From Devosia sp. XK-2 (GTDB lineage: Bacteria; Pseudomonadota; Alphaproteobacteria; Rhizobiales; Devosiaceae): a stretch of DNA of 64,000 bases. Shown piece by piece: positions 9,330 through 17,720 of this stretch; position 1 is the stretch's first letter; every line of letters starts with the position of its first letter. A program made the translations under genes and the position numbers. The stretch spans positions 2,562,501 to 2,626,500 of the forward strand of contig NZ_CP146608.1 in the NCBI RefSeq assembly GCF_037113415.1. Reading direction: 5' to 3'. The notes under the pieces were generated by a model. It made no database searches and was not told the origin of the DNA. It worked only from the letters and a program-made list of their open reading frames with translations.

Positions 9330-9452
9330 CCCCCTCTCCCTCTGGGGGAGAGGGTTGGGGTGAGGGGGCCTGATGGCGAACACATCGCCATGGGAAGGCC
9401 CCCTCACCCGGCGCGACGCGCCGACCTCTCCCCCAAGGGAGAGGTGAAGGGC
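9330..9452. repeat. Large imperfect palindrome of the CCCTCTCCC type
   Basis: A left half running CCCCCTCTCCCTCTGGGGGAG and onward (about 9330-9371) is mirrored, with mismatches, by a right half about 9401-9452 (CCCCCTCACC ... CTCTCCCCCAAGGGAGAGG), and each half itself contains a hairpin. Such elements are widespread between genes of Hyphomicrobiales. It separates the 3' ends of two convergent genes and may serve as a bidirectional terminator. Related but degenerate copies are at 21728 and 63641. Confidence 0.75.
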
Positions 9453-9454
9453 CC

Positions 9455-9928
9455 TCAATATCCCCAGACCGTCCGCTTCTCCACGCCATCGAAATATTCG
9501 TCGATCCGCTGGCTCGTCGCCGGGGTCACCTTTTCGGGCAGGTCGTGGCGATCGAACCAGCCGACCTCGGCAATTTCGTGGTCCGGCTTGCGCTCGAATT
9601 CGTGGGCGAAGCTCTTGGCCACATAAAAGGCCACGTGGTCCCGGTTCGTGACGGGACTGGTATTGTGGTAAAGTCCGAACAATTCCATCGGCCCGGTCAC
9701 CCGATAGCCGGTCTCTTCCAGCGTTTCGCGCGCTCCTGCCTCGGCAAAGGTTTCCCCCGGGCCGACGCCGCCACCGGGAAATTGCCAGCCCGGGACATAG
9801 GTGTGGCGGATCAGCAAGACCTTGTCGCCATCCACCACCATTACCCGCGTCCCCACCGTCATGCGGTGCCAGAGCCCCTTGAGCGTCAGGAATACCTTGG
9901 CGCGCACGCGCTGAAAGCGATTCATCAT
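9455..9928 (-). CDS. NUDIX hydrolase (small, DUF-like substrate unknown)
   Basis: A pyrophosphohydrolase of unknown substrate, 157 residues. The NUDIX box reads GGGVGPGETFAEAGARETLEETGY, complete with the REx2Ex(E/T)G-type glutamates (RETLEETG). The N-terminus MNRFQRVRAKVFLTLKGLWHRMTVGTRVMVVDGDKVLLIRHTYVPGW is typical of small alphaproteobacterial NUDIX proteins that follow a short amphipathic helix. I place the start at the ATG at 9928, nine bases after an AGGAG; a second ATG at 9925 is equally in frame. The gene ends inside the edge of the palindromic repeat. Confidence 0.85.
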   Translation of the reverse strand: MMNRFQRVRAKVFLTLKGLWHRMTVGTRVMVVDGDKVLLIRHTYVPGWQFPGGGVGPGETFAEAGARETLEETGYRVTGPMELFGLYHNTSPVTNRDHVAFYVAKSFAHEFERKPDHEIAEVGWFDRHDLPEKVTPATSQRIDEYFDGVEKRTVWGY

Positions 9929-10040
9929 TGGCCGCATCTCCTTTTGACCACTGGGTATCAGAGCTTGATCCGCGACAAAATCGTGCACTGTGTCGATTGA
10001 ACGTTTTCTTGCACGAGCCGTTCTGGCAAAACCCCTCGCG

Positions 10041-10931
10041 ATGATCACCCTGGCGCACATCTCCGACATCCACCTCTCACCCATGCCCGAGGTGGGTTTT
10101 GGCGATCTGCTGGGCAAGCGGTTGACCGGCTTTCTCAATTGGAAGCTGAAGCGCCACGGCGAGATGAATACCGAAACGCTGTCCCGGCTGGTCAGCCATA
10201 TGCGGGACCAGCAGGCCGATTTCACCGCCGTGACCGGCGATTTGACCAATCTGGCGCTCAATAGCGAAGTGGAACGCGCCGGCCGCTGGTTGCGCGATCT
10301 CGGCAGCGCCGAGCGGACGGCCGTCTGCCCCGGCAATCACGACGCCTATGTGCCCGGCGCGCTCGAATATGCCCAGAACGTTTGGGGCGATTACCTCAGG
10401 GGCGAGACGATCGAAGGCCAGGCCTTTCCCTTTGTCCGCCGCATTGGGGAAATGGCCATTGTCTCCTGCTCCAGCGCCGTGCCCACCCCGCCCTTCTTCG
10501 CCATCGGCCGGTTCGAGGAAAAACAGGCCGCTCGCCTGGCCCGTATCCTCAAGCTGCTTGGCGATGCCGGTTATTTCCGCGTGGTGCTCATTCACCACCC
10601 GCCCAATGCCGAATTGCAGCATCCCAGCTTCGGTCTCAAAGGCCACCGCATCTTCCGCCGCGTCATCGCCGAAGAGGGCGCCGAACTGGTCCTGCACGGA
10701 CACACGCACCGCTCCTCCATCCACCACATTCCCGGCAAAACCCATGAAGTGCCGGTAATCGGCGTCGCCGCTGCCAGCGCCGCCCAGGGCGGAACGCTCG
10801 ACGATCCGGCCCGCTATAACCTCTTCCGCATAGAAAAATCCGGCGAAGAATGGCGCTGCACCATGCGCGAATACGGCTTCCAGCGCCTGGGCGCCGACAT
10901 CGTCATGCGCATGCAGATGCGGATCTACTGA
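10041..10931 (+). CDS. Calcineurin-like metallophosphoesterase
   Basis: Two-metal phosphoesterase; substrate unknown, though relatives include cyclic-nucleotide phosphodiesterases (CpdA-like). The 296-residue product shows the ordered metal-binding blocks ISDIHL, TGDLTNL, CPGNHD, a histidine in IHHPPN, and HGHTH near residue 230. I chose the ATG at 10041 (MITLAHISDIHL), which begins at the first beta-strand; the in-frame codon at 9990 adds 17 residues with no support. No Shine-Dalgarno site is evident. It stands alone, divergent from the NUDIX gene. Confidence 0.9.
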   Translation: MITLAHISDIHLSPMPEVGFGDLLGKRLTGFLNWKLKRHGEMNTETLSRLVSHMRDQQADFTAVTGDLTNLALNSEVERAGRWLRDLGSAERTAVCPGNHDAYVPGALEYAQNVWGDYLRGETIEGQAFPFVRRIGEMAIVSCSSAVPTPPFFAIGRFEEKQAARLARILKLLGDAGYFRVVLIHHPPNAELQHPSFGLKGHRIFRRVIAEEGAELVLHGHTHRSSIHHIPGKTHEVPVIGVAAASAAQGGTLDDPARYNLFRIEKSGEEWRCTMREYGFQRLGADIVMRMQMRIY

Positions 10932-11177
10932 CCCACCCTGTCCGTTATGTTCTCTTTCGCAGACTGTTGAGCTTCGTTCGGTACTTAAGGCCGAGCCGGA
11001 GCCGGCAACCACGACGACAAATAACGGAAGTGATCCTGGCTTGCCCGGCGCGGACGAACTTGCTTCTATCTGTTGGCCTATTTGACCTGAGCCTCAAGGT
11101 CATCGGGGGGTCAGAGAGCCTCGATCACCGTGCACTGAGGCCGGACGTTTGGTGTGAAATGCCCAGGTGCCAAGCCC

Positions 11178-13445
11178 CTATGTTCGCACCGTCTGTTCAG
11201 CCAGATACTGTCCAGTCAACGAGTGCTTGAACTTGACCAGGTCCGCCGGCACGCCTTCGAACTGCACCTTGCCGCCGTCATGACCGGCGCCGGGGCCCAT
11301 ATCAATGATCCAGTCCGCACGCGAGATGACATCCAGATTGTGCTCGATGACAACCACGGTAGAACCAGCGTCAACGAGCCGGTCAAACAGGCCGATCAAC
11401 GTATCGACGTCATTCATGTGCAGGCCCGTCGTTGGCTCGTCGAGCACATAGATATTGCCCTTCTTGCCCAGCTCGGCCGCCAGCTTCAGGCGTTGCCGTT
11501 CCCCGCCCGAGAGGGTCGAGAGCGGCTGGCCGAGGGTCAGATAGCCCAGGCCGACATCGACCAGGCCCTGCACAGTCTTCTTCAGCGTCGGTTCGGTGAA
11601 ATAGGTGGTGGCCTCTTCGATGCTCATCTCATAGACATCGGCGATAGACTTGCCGCGCAGCTGATGGGCGAGCACCTCGGGCAGGAAGCGCTTGCCCTCA
11701 CAGGTCTCGCAGGTGGTGATCATCGGATCGAGATGGGCCAGGTCGGTATAGATCACCCCAAGCCCGTTACAGTCCGGGCAGGCGCCCTTGGAATTGGCCG
11801 AGAACAGCGAGGCTTCGACGCCATTTTCCTTTGCAAAGGCCTTGCGCACGCCATCGAGCAGGCCGGTATAGGTGGCGGTGTTGGAACGGCGCGAACCGCG
11901 CGCCAGGTTCTGGTCGATGATGATGGTTTCGGGATAGGCCTTGGGCAGACACCCCTGAATGAGGCTGGACTTGCCCGAACCGGCCACGCCGCTCACCACC
12001 GTGAGGACCCCTCGCGGGATATTCACAGACACATCCTGCAGATTGTTGATCTTGCCGTGCTCGATCCGAAGCTGATCGCCCGACGCTTTGCGCACCTGGG
12101 TCTTGATCGACTGGTGCTTTTTCATGTGCCTGCCGGTGAGCGTGCTAGAGGTCAGCAGACCCGGATAATCGCCTTCATAGACCACTTCGCCGCCGCGTGA
12201 GCCGGCATGCGGACCCATATCGACGACGTGATCAGCGATGGCGATCATGTCGGGCTTGTGCTCGACGATCAGCACGGTATTGCCCTTGTCGCGCAGTTGG
12301 GTCATCAGCGTGGCCAGGCTCCCCACATCATGCGGGTGCAGCCCCACCGAGGGCTCGTCAAAGACATAGGTGATGTCGGTCAGCGACGAACCGAGATGCC
12401 GCACCATCTTGACCCGTTGGCTTTCGCCGCCTGACAGGGTCGAACTTTCCCGGTCCAGGCTGAGATACCCCAGGCCGATGGTGACCAGGTTTTCGAGCCG
12501 CAGCGCCAGAGCTTCCAGCATGGGGCCGACCTGCGGCGCGTCAATGGCCCTGATGAAAGGCGCTAGATCGGACACCTGCATGGCCGAGAGATCGGCAATA
12601 GACTTGCCATTGACCAGGCTGGTCCTTGCGCTCTCATTGAGGCGCGTGCCGGAGCATGCTGGACAGGTCGCGCGCGTGAATATCTTTTCATATTCGCGCA
12701 GCACATGCGGCTGCAGGTTTTCCGGATCCTTGGACCCCAGGCCTTTCTTGAGTTTGGCAACGACGCCCTCATAGGTCAGGCCGATTTTGCCGACCTTGAC
12801 CTTGCGCCCATCATCGAGGTGGAGAAGGTTCTGCCGCTCTTCTTCGGAATAATCCTTGATCGGCTTGTCGAGATCGAACAGGCCGGAATTAGCGTAGATC
12901 TCCCAATACCAGCTGTCGACGGCGAAGTCCTTAGGCAGCAACGCGCCGCCCTTGAGGGATTTGCTCTCATCGATGACGGCCGACATGTCCATGGCCGCGA
13001 CCTGTCCGATACCCTCGCAATCCGGGCACATGCCGCGTGGATCGTTGTAGGAATAGAGACCCGGCGGTCCGAGCCTGGGTTCGGCCAGGCGTGAGAACAG
13101 CACCCGCAACATTTGCGCCGCGTCGGTCACCGTCGCAACGGTGGACCGGGAATTGCCGCCCAGGCGTTGCTGGTCGACAATGATGGCAGCCGAGATGTTC
13201 TCGAGTTGGTCGGCGTCCGGCTGGCCATAGCTGGGCATGAATTGCTGCACGAAGGCCGGATAGGTTTCGTTGATCAGCCGCTGGCTTTCCGCCGCGATCG
13301 TGCCGAAGACCAGCGAGGACTTGCCCGAGCCGGAGACACCGGTAAAGACGGTGATACGCCGCTTGGGAATGTCGAGCGAGACATTCTTGAGATTGTTCTC
13401 GCGCGCCCCGCGGATGCGGATGGCCCCATAAAGATCGTCCTGCAA
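11178..13445 (-). CDS. UvrA-like ABC ATPase of the DrrC type
   Basis: A 755-residue twin-ABC protein related to UvrA but too short for a UvrA repair subunit (about 940). It has two Walker A motifs (GVSGSGKSSL and GVAGSGKSSL), two LSGGE signatures and zinc-finger pairs CPDCEGIG, CPACSGTR, CPDCNGLG and CETCEGKR. The UvrB-interaction region appears absent, as in DrrC of Streptomyces peucetius, a DNA-binding daunorubicin-resistance protein of similar length. It follows drrA- and drrB-like genes on the same strand, which supports the DrrC reading. The 150-base gap before it holds a palindromic repeat, so co-transcription is likely but not certain. Confidence 0.85.
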   Translation of the reverse strand: MQDDLYGAIRIRGARENNLKNVSLDIPKRRITVFTGVSGSGKSSLVFGTIAAESQRLINETYPAFVQQFMPSYGQPDADQLENISAAIIVDQQRLGGNSRSTVATVTDAAQMLRVLFSRLAEPRLGPPGLYSYNDPRGMCPDCEGIGQVAAMDMSAVIDESKSLKGGALLPKDFAVDSWYWEIYANSGLFDLDKPIKDYSEEERQNLLHLDDGRKVKVGKIGLTYEGVVAKLKKGLGSKDPENLQPHVLREYEKIFTRATCPACSGTRLNESARTSLVNGKSIADLSAMQVSDLAPFIRAIDAPQVGPMLEALALRLENLVTIGLGYLSLDRESSTLSGGESQRVKMVRHLGSSLTDITYVFDEPSVGLHPHDVGSLATLMTQLRDKGNTVLIVEHKPDMIAIADHVVDMGPHAGSRGGEVVYEGDYPGLLTSSTLTGRHMKKHQSIKTQVRKASGDQLRIEHGKINNLQDVSVNIPRGVLTVVSGVAGSGKSSLIQGCLPKAYPETIIIDQNLARGSRRSNTATYTGLLDGVRKAFAKENGVEASLFSANSKGACPDCNGLGVIYTDLAHLDPMITTCETCEGKRFLPEVLAHQLRGKSIADVYEMSIEEATTYFTEPTLKKTVQGLVDVGLGYLTLGQPLSTLSGGERQRLKLAAELGKKGNIYVLDEPTTGLHMNDVDTLIGLFDRLVDAGSTVVVIEHNLDVISRADWIIDMGPGAGHDGGKVQFEGVPADLVKFKHSLTGQYLAEQTVRT

Positions 13446-13515
13446 TGTCGTCTCCCGATAGGTAGGTCATTCACTCAGCGTCAAACCGACACAAACGCCT
13501 CATCCTTCGTCTTCG

Positions 13516-13572
13516 CCGGGCCTGTCCCGGCAATTCAACTAGAGAAGGCGTGGACCACCGGGACAAGCCCGC
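13516..13572. repeat. Paired REP-like hairpins (copy B)
   Basis: CCGGG-cctgt-CCCGG at 13516-13530 is paired with the inverted unit CCGGG-acaag-CCCG at 13558-13571. Same design as the copies at 3980 and 36268: a GC stem around a 5-base loop with its mate inverted 27-33 bases away. It lies in the gap between the drrB-like and drrC-like genes, where it could reduce read-through or protect an mRNA end. Confidence 0.7.
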
Positions 13573-13596
13573 TGGTGACGGTGGGTTTAATTCCAT

Positions 13597-14349
13597 TCAG
13601 ATACTGGCCTTGCGGATGGCATTAGCGCCGATGGCCAATCCGACCAGCAGGGTTCCGGCCACAACCAGCGTGCCGCAAAGCACGGTCAAATTGAGCATCT
13701 GGCCGATGAACAGCGCCCGCTCCGCCTCGATGAGATAGGTCAGCGGGTTGAAGCGGCTGGCAATGTAGAGCCAGTCCGGCCCGGTTTCGAGCGGCAGAAG
13801 CACGCCGCCCAAAAGCATCAGCGGCAGGGCCACCGACTGGCTGACCATGTAGAACAGAGACGTATTGTCCTTGGCCGCAATGGCCAAGGCATAGGACAGA
13901 GCCGCGACGCCCACGCCGAAAAGGCCGAGCAGGATGAGGCCATAGAGCATTTCAATGGGATAGAGCTTCAGGCCAAAGGGAATGGCGATGACGATCATCA
14001 CCACGGCCTGGAAGAAGAGCGGGAACATCTCTTTCAGCGCCCGGCCCATGAGCAAAGCCGGCCGAGACATGGGGGTGGCAAGGAACCGCTCGAGCACGCC
14101 GCTCATCAATTCCTCCGTGAGGCTCCAGCCCACCATGGCGGTACCGAACAGGGTCAGCATGACCATCATGCCGGGGATGAACCATTGCAGCGGCGAGACG
14201 CCTTCGCCGCCGACATCACCGAGCAATGGCACGAAGAGGCCGATATAGAGCAAGGGCTGCACGAGGCCGAAGGCGAGCCAGACCCAGCCGGAGATCAACG
14301 GCTTCATCTCGCGGACGAAGCTGGTCTTCACGTCGTAGAGGAAATCCAT
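13597..14349 (-). CDS. ABC-2 type exporter permease (DrrB-like)
   Basis: Membrane half of a drug-type ABC exporter. The 250-residue product has about six hydrophobic segments (for example WVWLAFGLVQPLLYIGLFVP, FFQAVVMIVIAIPFGL, ILLGLFGVGVAALSYALAIAA and the C-terminal LTVLCGTLVVAGTLLVGLAIG) and the ABC-2 permease segment ERFLATPMSRPALLMGRALKEM after the second helix. The ATG at 14349 has AAGGAG eight bases upstream; the frame open further upstream overlaps the ATPase gene. It starts 13 bases after drrA-like and is surely in one operon with it. Confidence 0.9.
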   Translation of the reverse strand: MDFLYDVKTSFVREMKPLISGWVWLAFGLVQPLLYIGLFVPLLGDVGGEGVSPLQWFIPGMMVMLTLFGTAMVGWSLTEELMSGVLERFLATPMSRPALLMGRALKEMFPLFFQAVVMIVIAIPFGLKLYPIEMLYGLILLGLFGVGVAALSYALAIAAKDNTSLFYMVSQSVALPLMLLGGVLLPLETGPDWLYIASRFNPLTYLIEAERALFIGQMLNLTVLCGTLVVAGTLLVGLAIGANAIRKASI

Positions 14350-14362
14350 TTCTATCGCTCCT

Positions 14363-15325
14363 TCAGGCCACGGTGCCCTGCGCTTCACGCAGGGTGCGGC
14401 CGGTGAGGCCGAGGAAAACGTCGTCGAGTGTGGGGCGGCGGACATTGGCACTGGCAATGTCGACACCCACTTCGTGCAAGCGGCGGATGAACTCGGGCAA
14501 CAGCGCCTCCCCCTCTCCCACCGTCACCTCGACCTTGCAGTCCGTGACGGCGACCTCGCGCGCCTGGGGCAGGTTCTTGGCCAGTTCGGCGGCCTTGGCC
14601 GCGTCGGAATTGGCCAGGCCAATGGTAATGCGGTCGCCCGCCAGATTGGCCTTCAATCGCGCCGGCGTGTCGTCGGCAATCAGCTGTCCGTTGTCCATCA
14701 CCATGACCCGCTCGGCCATGGTGTCGGCCTCTTCGAGATAATGGGTGGTGAGGAAAATGGTCATGCCGGTCTGGCGCCGGAGCTTCAGGACATGATCCCA
14801 GAGATTGGCGCGGCTATGCGGATCGAGCCCTGTGGAGGGCTCGTCGAGGAAGAGAAGGCTGGGACTGTGCATCAGGCCGAGCGCCACGTCGAGCCGCCGC
14901 TTCTGCCCACCCGACAGGGTCGAGCCGATGCGGTCTTCCATGCCGGACAGTTCCAGCATGCCGATCAGCGCGTCGGCGCGCTTCTTCGCATCCTCCGGAT
15001 GCATGCGCATGGCGGCGCCCTGGGTAAGAAGTTCGTCGCGCAGCTTGTAATATTGCCCCGCCCCGCTCCCCTGCCCGACATAGCCGATCTTGCGGCGCAC
15101 ACCGGCGGGATCGCCGGCAATATCGCAGCCGGCAACGCTGGCACTGCCGGAACTGGGCGGCAGGAGCGTGGTCAGCATGCGTACCGAGGTGGATTTTCCG
15201 GCACCGTTGGGGCCTAGAAAGGCCACGAGTTCCCCCTCGGCCACGTCGAGGCTCAGCCCTTTGACGGCCTCGACCGGTCCGGCCTTGGTCTTGAAGCTGC
15301 GGGTCAGGTCACATGCATTGATCAT
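14363..15325 (-). CDS. ABC exporter ATPase (DrrA-like, daunorubicin-resistance family)
   Basis: Energises the adjacent permease. The 320-residue product has Walker A GPNGAGKST, Q-loop YVGQGSGAGQYYKL, signature LSGGQKRRLDVALGL, Walker B LLFLDEPSTGLDP and the H-loop THYLEEADTMAERV. The C-terminal 90 residues carry the extra domain ending RRPTLDDVFLGLTGRTLRE, characteristic of DrrA-type ATPases. The ATG at 15325 follows GGGGGAAG closely. First gene of the drr-like operon, divergent from a TetR gene, with a palindromic operator between them. Confidence 0.92.
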   Translation of the reverse strand: MINACDLTRSFKTKAGPVEAVKGLSLDVAEGELVAFLGPNGAGKSTSVRMLTTLLPPSSGSASVAGCDIAGDPAGVRRKIGYVGQGSGAGQYYKLRDELLTQGAAMRMHPEDAKKRADALIGMLELSGMEDRIGSTLSGGQKRRLDVALGLMHSPSLLFLDEPSTGLDPHSRANLWDHVLKLRRQTGMTIFLTTHYLEEADTMAERVMVMDNGQLIADDTPARLKANLAGDRITIGLANSDAAKAAELAKNLPQAREVAVTDCKVEVTVGEGEALLPEFIRRLHEVGVDIASANVRRPTLDDVFLGLTGRTLREAQGTVA

Positions 15326-15437
15326 TTTCTTCCCCCTTGCGCCCCGCCGCAATGTCTCCATGCCTGCCGACACGACGTGTCAGCAGCGTCGATATCGACA
15401 GGCGCTCGACTTTTCAGATGGACCGCTATAAACTTTG

Positions 15438-15475
15438 TACGCCGCACAATGTTTAGCAGAACAATGTGCGGTGTA
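15438..15475. promoter_or_regulatory. Palindromic operator between drrA-like and tetR-like genes
   Basis: Two 16-base arms, TACGCCGCACAATGTT (15438-15453) and AACAATGTGCGGTGTA (15460-15475), are inverted repeats matching at 14 of 16 positions around a 6-base spacer. The site lies in the divergent intergenic region 20 bases before the regulator's start, the classic position for a TetR-family repressor that controls its own gene and the exporter operon. The link to this regulator is inferred from position. Confidence 0.75.
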
Positions 15476-15495
15476 AAGAGTATTTTGAGGATGGC

Positions 15496-16260
15496 ATGGC
15501 CGAAGACATTTCCGGCAAGGGCGACCCGCTGAGGTCACTGCTACTGCTTTGGGGCAAGACCGAACCTGGCAAGCGTGGACCCAAGAGCAAGGTCGAGCTC
15601 AAGGCGCTTGTCGCCGCAGCGGTTGAAATCGCCGACAAGGAGGGGATCGAGGCCGTGTCGACCCGCCGCGTGGCCGAAGCGGTCGGCATATCGGCTATGA
15701 GCTTTTACACGCACATACCCGACAAGGCCGTTCTCATCGACCTGATGCTCGATGCGATCGCAGCCGGGCCGGTGGATGCCCCGATGCCGGTGTTTGATCC
15801 GGCTCGCTGGCGGGACAACATCACTCTGGTCGCCACAGCCTATCGCGACTTCTATCTGCAGCATCCCTGGGCCTTACAGGTCAGCACGCATCGTCCGGTT
15901 CTGGGGCCTAATACGCTGCGCGCCTATGAGGCCATTCTCATCGCCGTGGACGGCCTTGGCCTCAGCGAGGTCGAAATGGATATGACCGTGACCCTGATCA
16001 CCAATTATGTCTTTGGCGCCGTAAGGGATGTCGCCAGGGCCAATATGGTCAAGCGACAAACGGGGCTGAGCGATGACGAATGGTGGTACGCAATTGCCCC
16101 GTTTCTTGAGACCATCGATTTCTCGCCCTACCCCACCGCCGCCAGAGTGGGGCCAGTGGTCGGAGAACTCTACGGCCTGGGCGATCCCGACCTGGCCTTC
16201 ACCTTTGGGCTTGAACGGCTGCTTGATGGCATTGCGGCCTTGGTCGAGGCCAGAGCCTAG
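15496..16260 (+). CDS. TetR/AcrR family repressor
   Basis: Likely drug-responsive repressor of the divergent drr-like exporter. The helix-turn-helix lies around residues 50-70 (AVSTRRVAEAVGISAMSFYTHIPDKAVLIDLML), with a TetR_C-type ligand domain after it. An unusual 30-residue N-terminal extension (MAEDISGKGDPLRSLLLLWG) precedes the DNA-binding domain, as in TetR-class regulators associated with DrrAB pumps. The start chosen is the ATG at 15496 with GAGG just upstream; the frame extends 10 codons further but into the operator. Confidence 0.9.
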   Translation: MAEDISGKGDPLRSLLLLWGKTEPGKRGPKSKVELKALVAAAVEIADKEGIEAVSTRRVAEAVGISAMSFYTHIPDKAVLIDLMLDAIAAGPVDAPMPVFDPARWRDNITLVATAYRDFYLQHPWALQVSTHRPVLGPNTLRAYEAILIAVDGLGLSEVEMDMTVTLITNYVFGAVRDVARANMVKRQTGLSDDEWWYAIAPFLETIDFSPYPTAARVGPVVGELYGLGDPDLAFTFGLERLLDGIAALVEARA

Positions 16261-16976
16261 TTGCTGAGAGCGAAATCCATCGAATTTATTCGTGAGCTGC
16301 CACCTTTATAGCCTAAGCGGACAGTCGGGTTTCAGGCCACACTTTGCAGCCCTACGTGACTGAAAGGGTTGCTATCCTAACGCTGGTCTGAAAGCAGCCG
16401 AGCCAGATCAGCCTGCCCGACCATTGATTTCATTGGCGTATTTTTGGCACCCTGAGCCGCTTGGCGAACGGCAATACTGTTGTTGCCCTACGGGCCCTCC
16501 TAACGCCATGCGTTAACAGCCGGGACACGACTTGCCGCCACGATGCGCGCGGACCTCTGCCATTGAGCCACCGCAGAATTCCCAGCTCATCGCTCTCGCC
16601 TGGGGCCTCTCCTGACGACGGGCAATACTGCCAAAACCGCAACAACCCTGACCGCCACCGGCTGTGTCCAGCACCCCCGGTCCACTGGCCTAGTCCCTTG
16701 ACGGGGTCCACTGGTCGGCTTAGCCATAAATTCGTCACACGCACTTATTTTGACCCGGATGGTCCTCTGGGCAAAAAAATATCATATTGTAATACTAATA
16801 ACTTTGACTTAAGACTCCGGTGGCGATCGCTTTTGGGAGGACGCGGTTGTCGCTGTCGCCACTCAATTGGTGGCGCTGGGGCGCGCATGCGCCAGACCCC
16901 TTATCGGTCAGCCAGAAGCGGCACAGTATGATCCCGAAAAAGGTACGTACATCAGACGACGCCAACAAGGGAGGAC
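16261..16976. other. Long non-coding gap, no gene recognised
   Basis: About 700 bases between the TetR gene and the sugar importer. Short open frames on both strands show no recognisable protein and have poor codon structure. A direct repeat GGTCCACTGG occurs at 16679-16688 and 16703-16712. An AT-rich stretch (about 16770-16806) contrasts with the GC-rich surroundings and could contain the importer promoter. It may be decayed mobile DNA, but I could not identify any transposase remnant. Confidence 0.4.
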
Positions 16977-17720
16977 GTGTTGGCACTCTTGGAACTGAGT
17001 GGCGTGACCAAGGATTTCGGGCCGATTAGAGCCCTGTCCGATGTCAGCTTTGCAATCCAGCCCGGCGAAGTCGTGGGATTGATGGGAGACAATGGCGCGG
17101 GCAAGTCCACGCTGGTCAAGATCATCTCCGGCATCTACCAGCCCACCGCCGGCAGCCTGCACTTTGCTGGGGATCACGCCCATATCCACAGTCCCGGCGA
17201 GGCCCGCCGGCTGGGCATCGAGACCGTCTACCAGGACCTCGCTCTGGCCGACAACCTGACAGCGGCCGAGAACATTTTTCTCGGGCGCGAACTCAAGCGT
17301 CAGGTCGGTCCGTTCCGCTTCCTGCGCCACGCTGCGATGAATAATCGGGCCGCCGAGCTCTTCAACGAACTCAAATCCGAAACGCGCGCCGGCGACTATG
17401 TGCGCCAGATGTCGGGCGGCCAGCGCCAGGCCGTGGCCATTGCCCGGACGCGCCTCTCTGACGCCAAGCTGATCCTGATGGACGAGCCGACCGCGGCAAT
17501 CTCGGTGCGGCAGGTGGCCGAAGTGCTCAACCTCATCCACCGCCTCAAGGAGGCCGGCATCGCCGTGATCCTGATTTCCCACCGCATGCCGGACGTCTTC
17601 GCGGTTTGTGAACGCGTTATCGTCATGCGCCGCGGCACCAAGGTGGCCGATAAACCCATTGCCAATTCCTCGCCCGAGGAAGTGACCGCGCTGATCACCG
17701 GCGCCAAGGAGGCCGCGTGA
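16977..17720 (+). CDS. Sugar ABC importer ATPase, single domain (FrcA-like)
   Basis: Drives a ribose/fructose-type (CUT2) importer. Unlike RbsA-type ATPases with two cassettes, this 247-residue protein has one: Walker A GDNGAGKST, Q-loop TVYQDLALADNLTAAENIFLGRE, signature MSGGQRQAVAIAR, Walker B LILMDEPTAAISVRQV and H-loop SHRMPDV. That matches FrcA of rhizobia. The start is a GTG at 16977 or a TTG at 16980, both just after GGGAGG; no ATG is available. Its stop overlaps the permease start (ATGA). Confidence 0.9.
   Translation: MLALLELSGVTKDFGPIRALSDVSFAIQPGEVVGLMGDNGAGKSTLVKIISGIYQPTAGSLHFAGDHAHIHSPGEARRLGIETVYQDLALADNLTAAENIFLGRELKRQVGPFRFLRHAAMNNRAAELFNELKSETRAGDYVRQMSGGQRQAVAIARTRLSDAKLILMDEPTAAISVRQVAEVLNLIHRLKEAGIAVILISHRMPDVFAVCERVIVMRRGTKVADKPIANSSPEEVTALITGAKEAA

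Noticed and set aside
11178-13445. Calling the 755-residue UvrA-like protein the repair subunit UvrA
   Set aside because: It is about 185 residues too short, appears to lack the UvrB-binding part, and is linked to a DrrAB-type exporter.
16430-16744. Minus-strand frame of 104 codons, considered as transposase remnant
   Set aside because: No transposase motif, no flanking inverted repeats found and poor codon bias; kept only as unexplained sequence.
16820-17029. Small plus-strand frame of 69 codons before the sugar importer
   Set aside because: It overlaps the importer start and its ribosome site and resembles no known protein.
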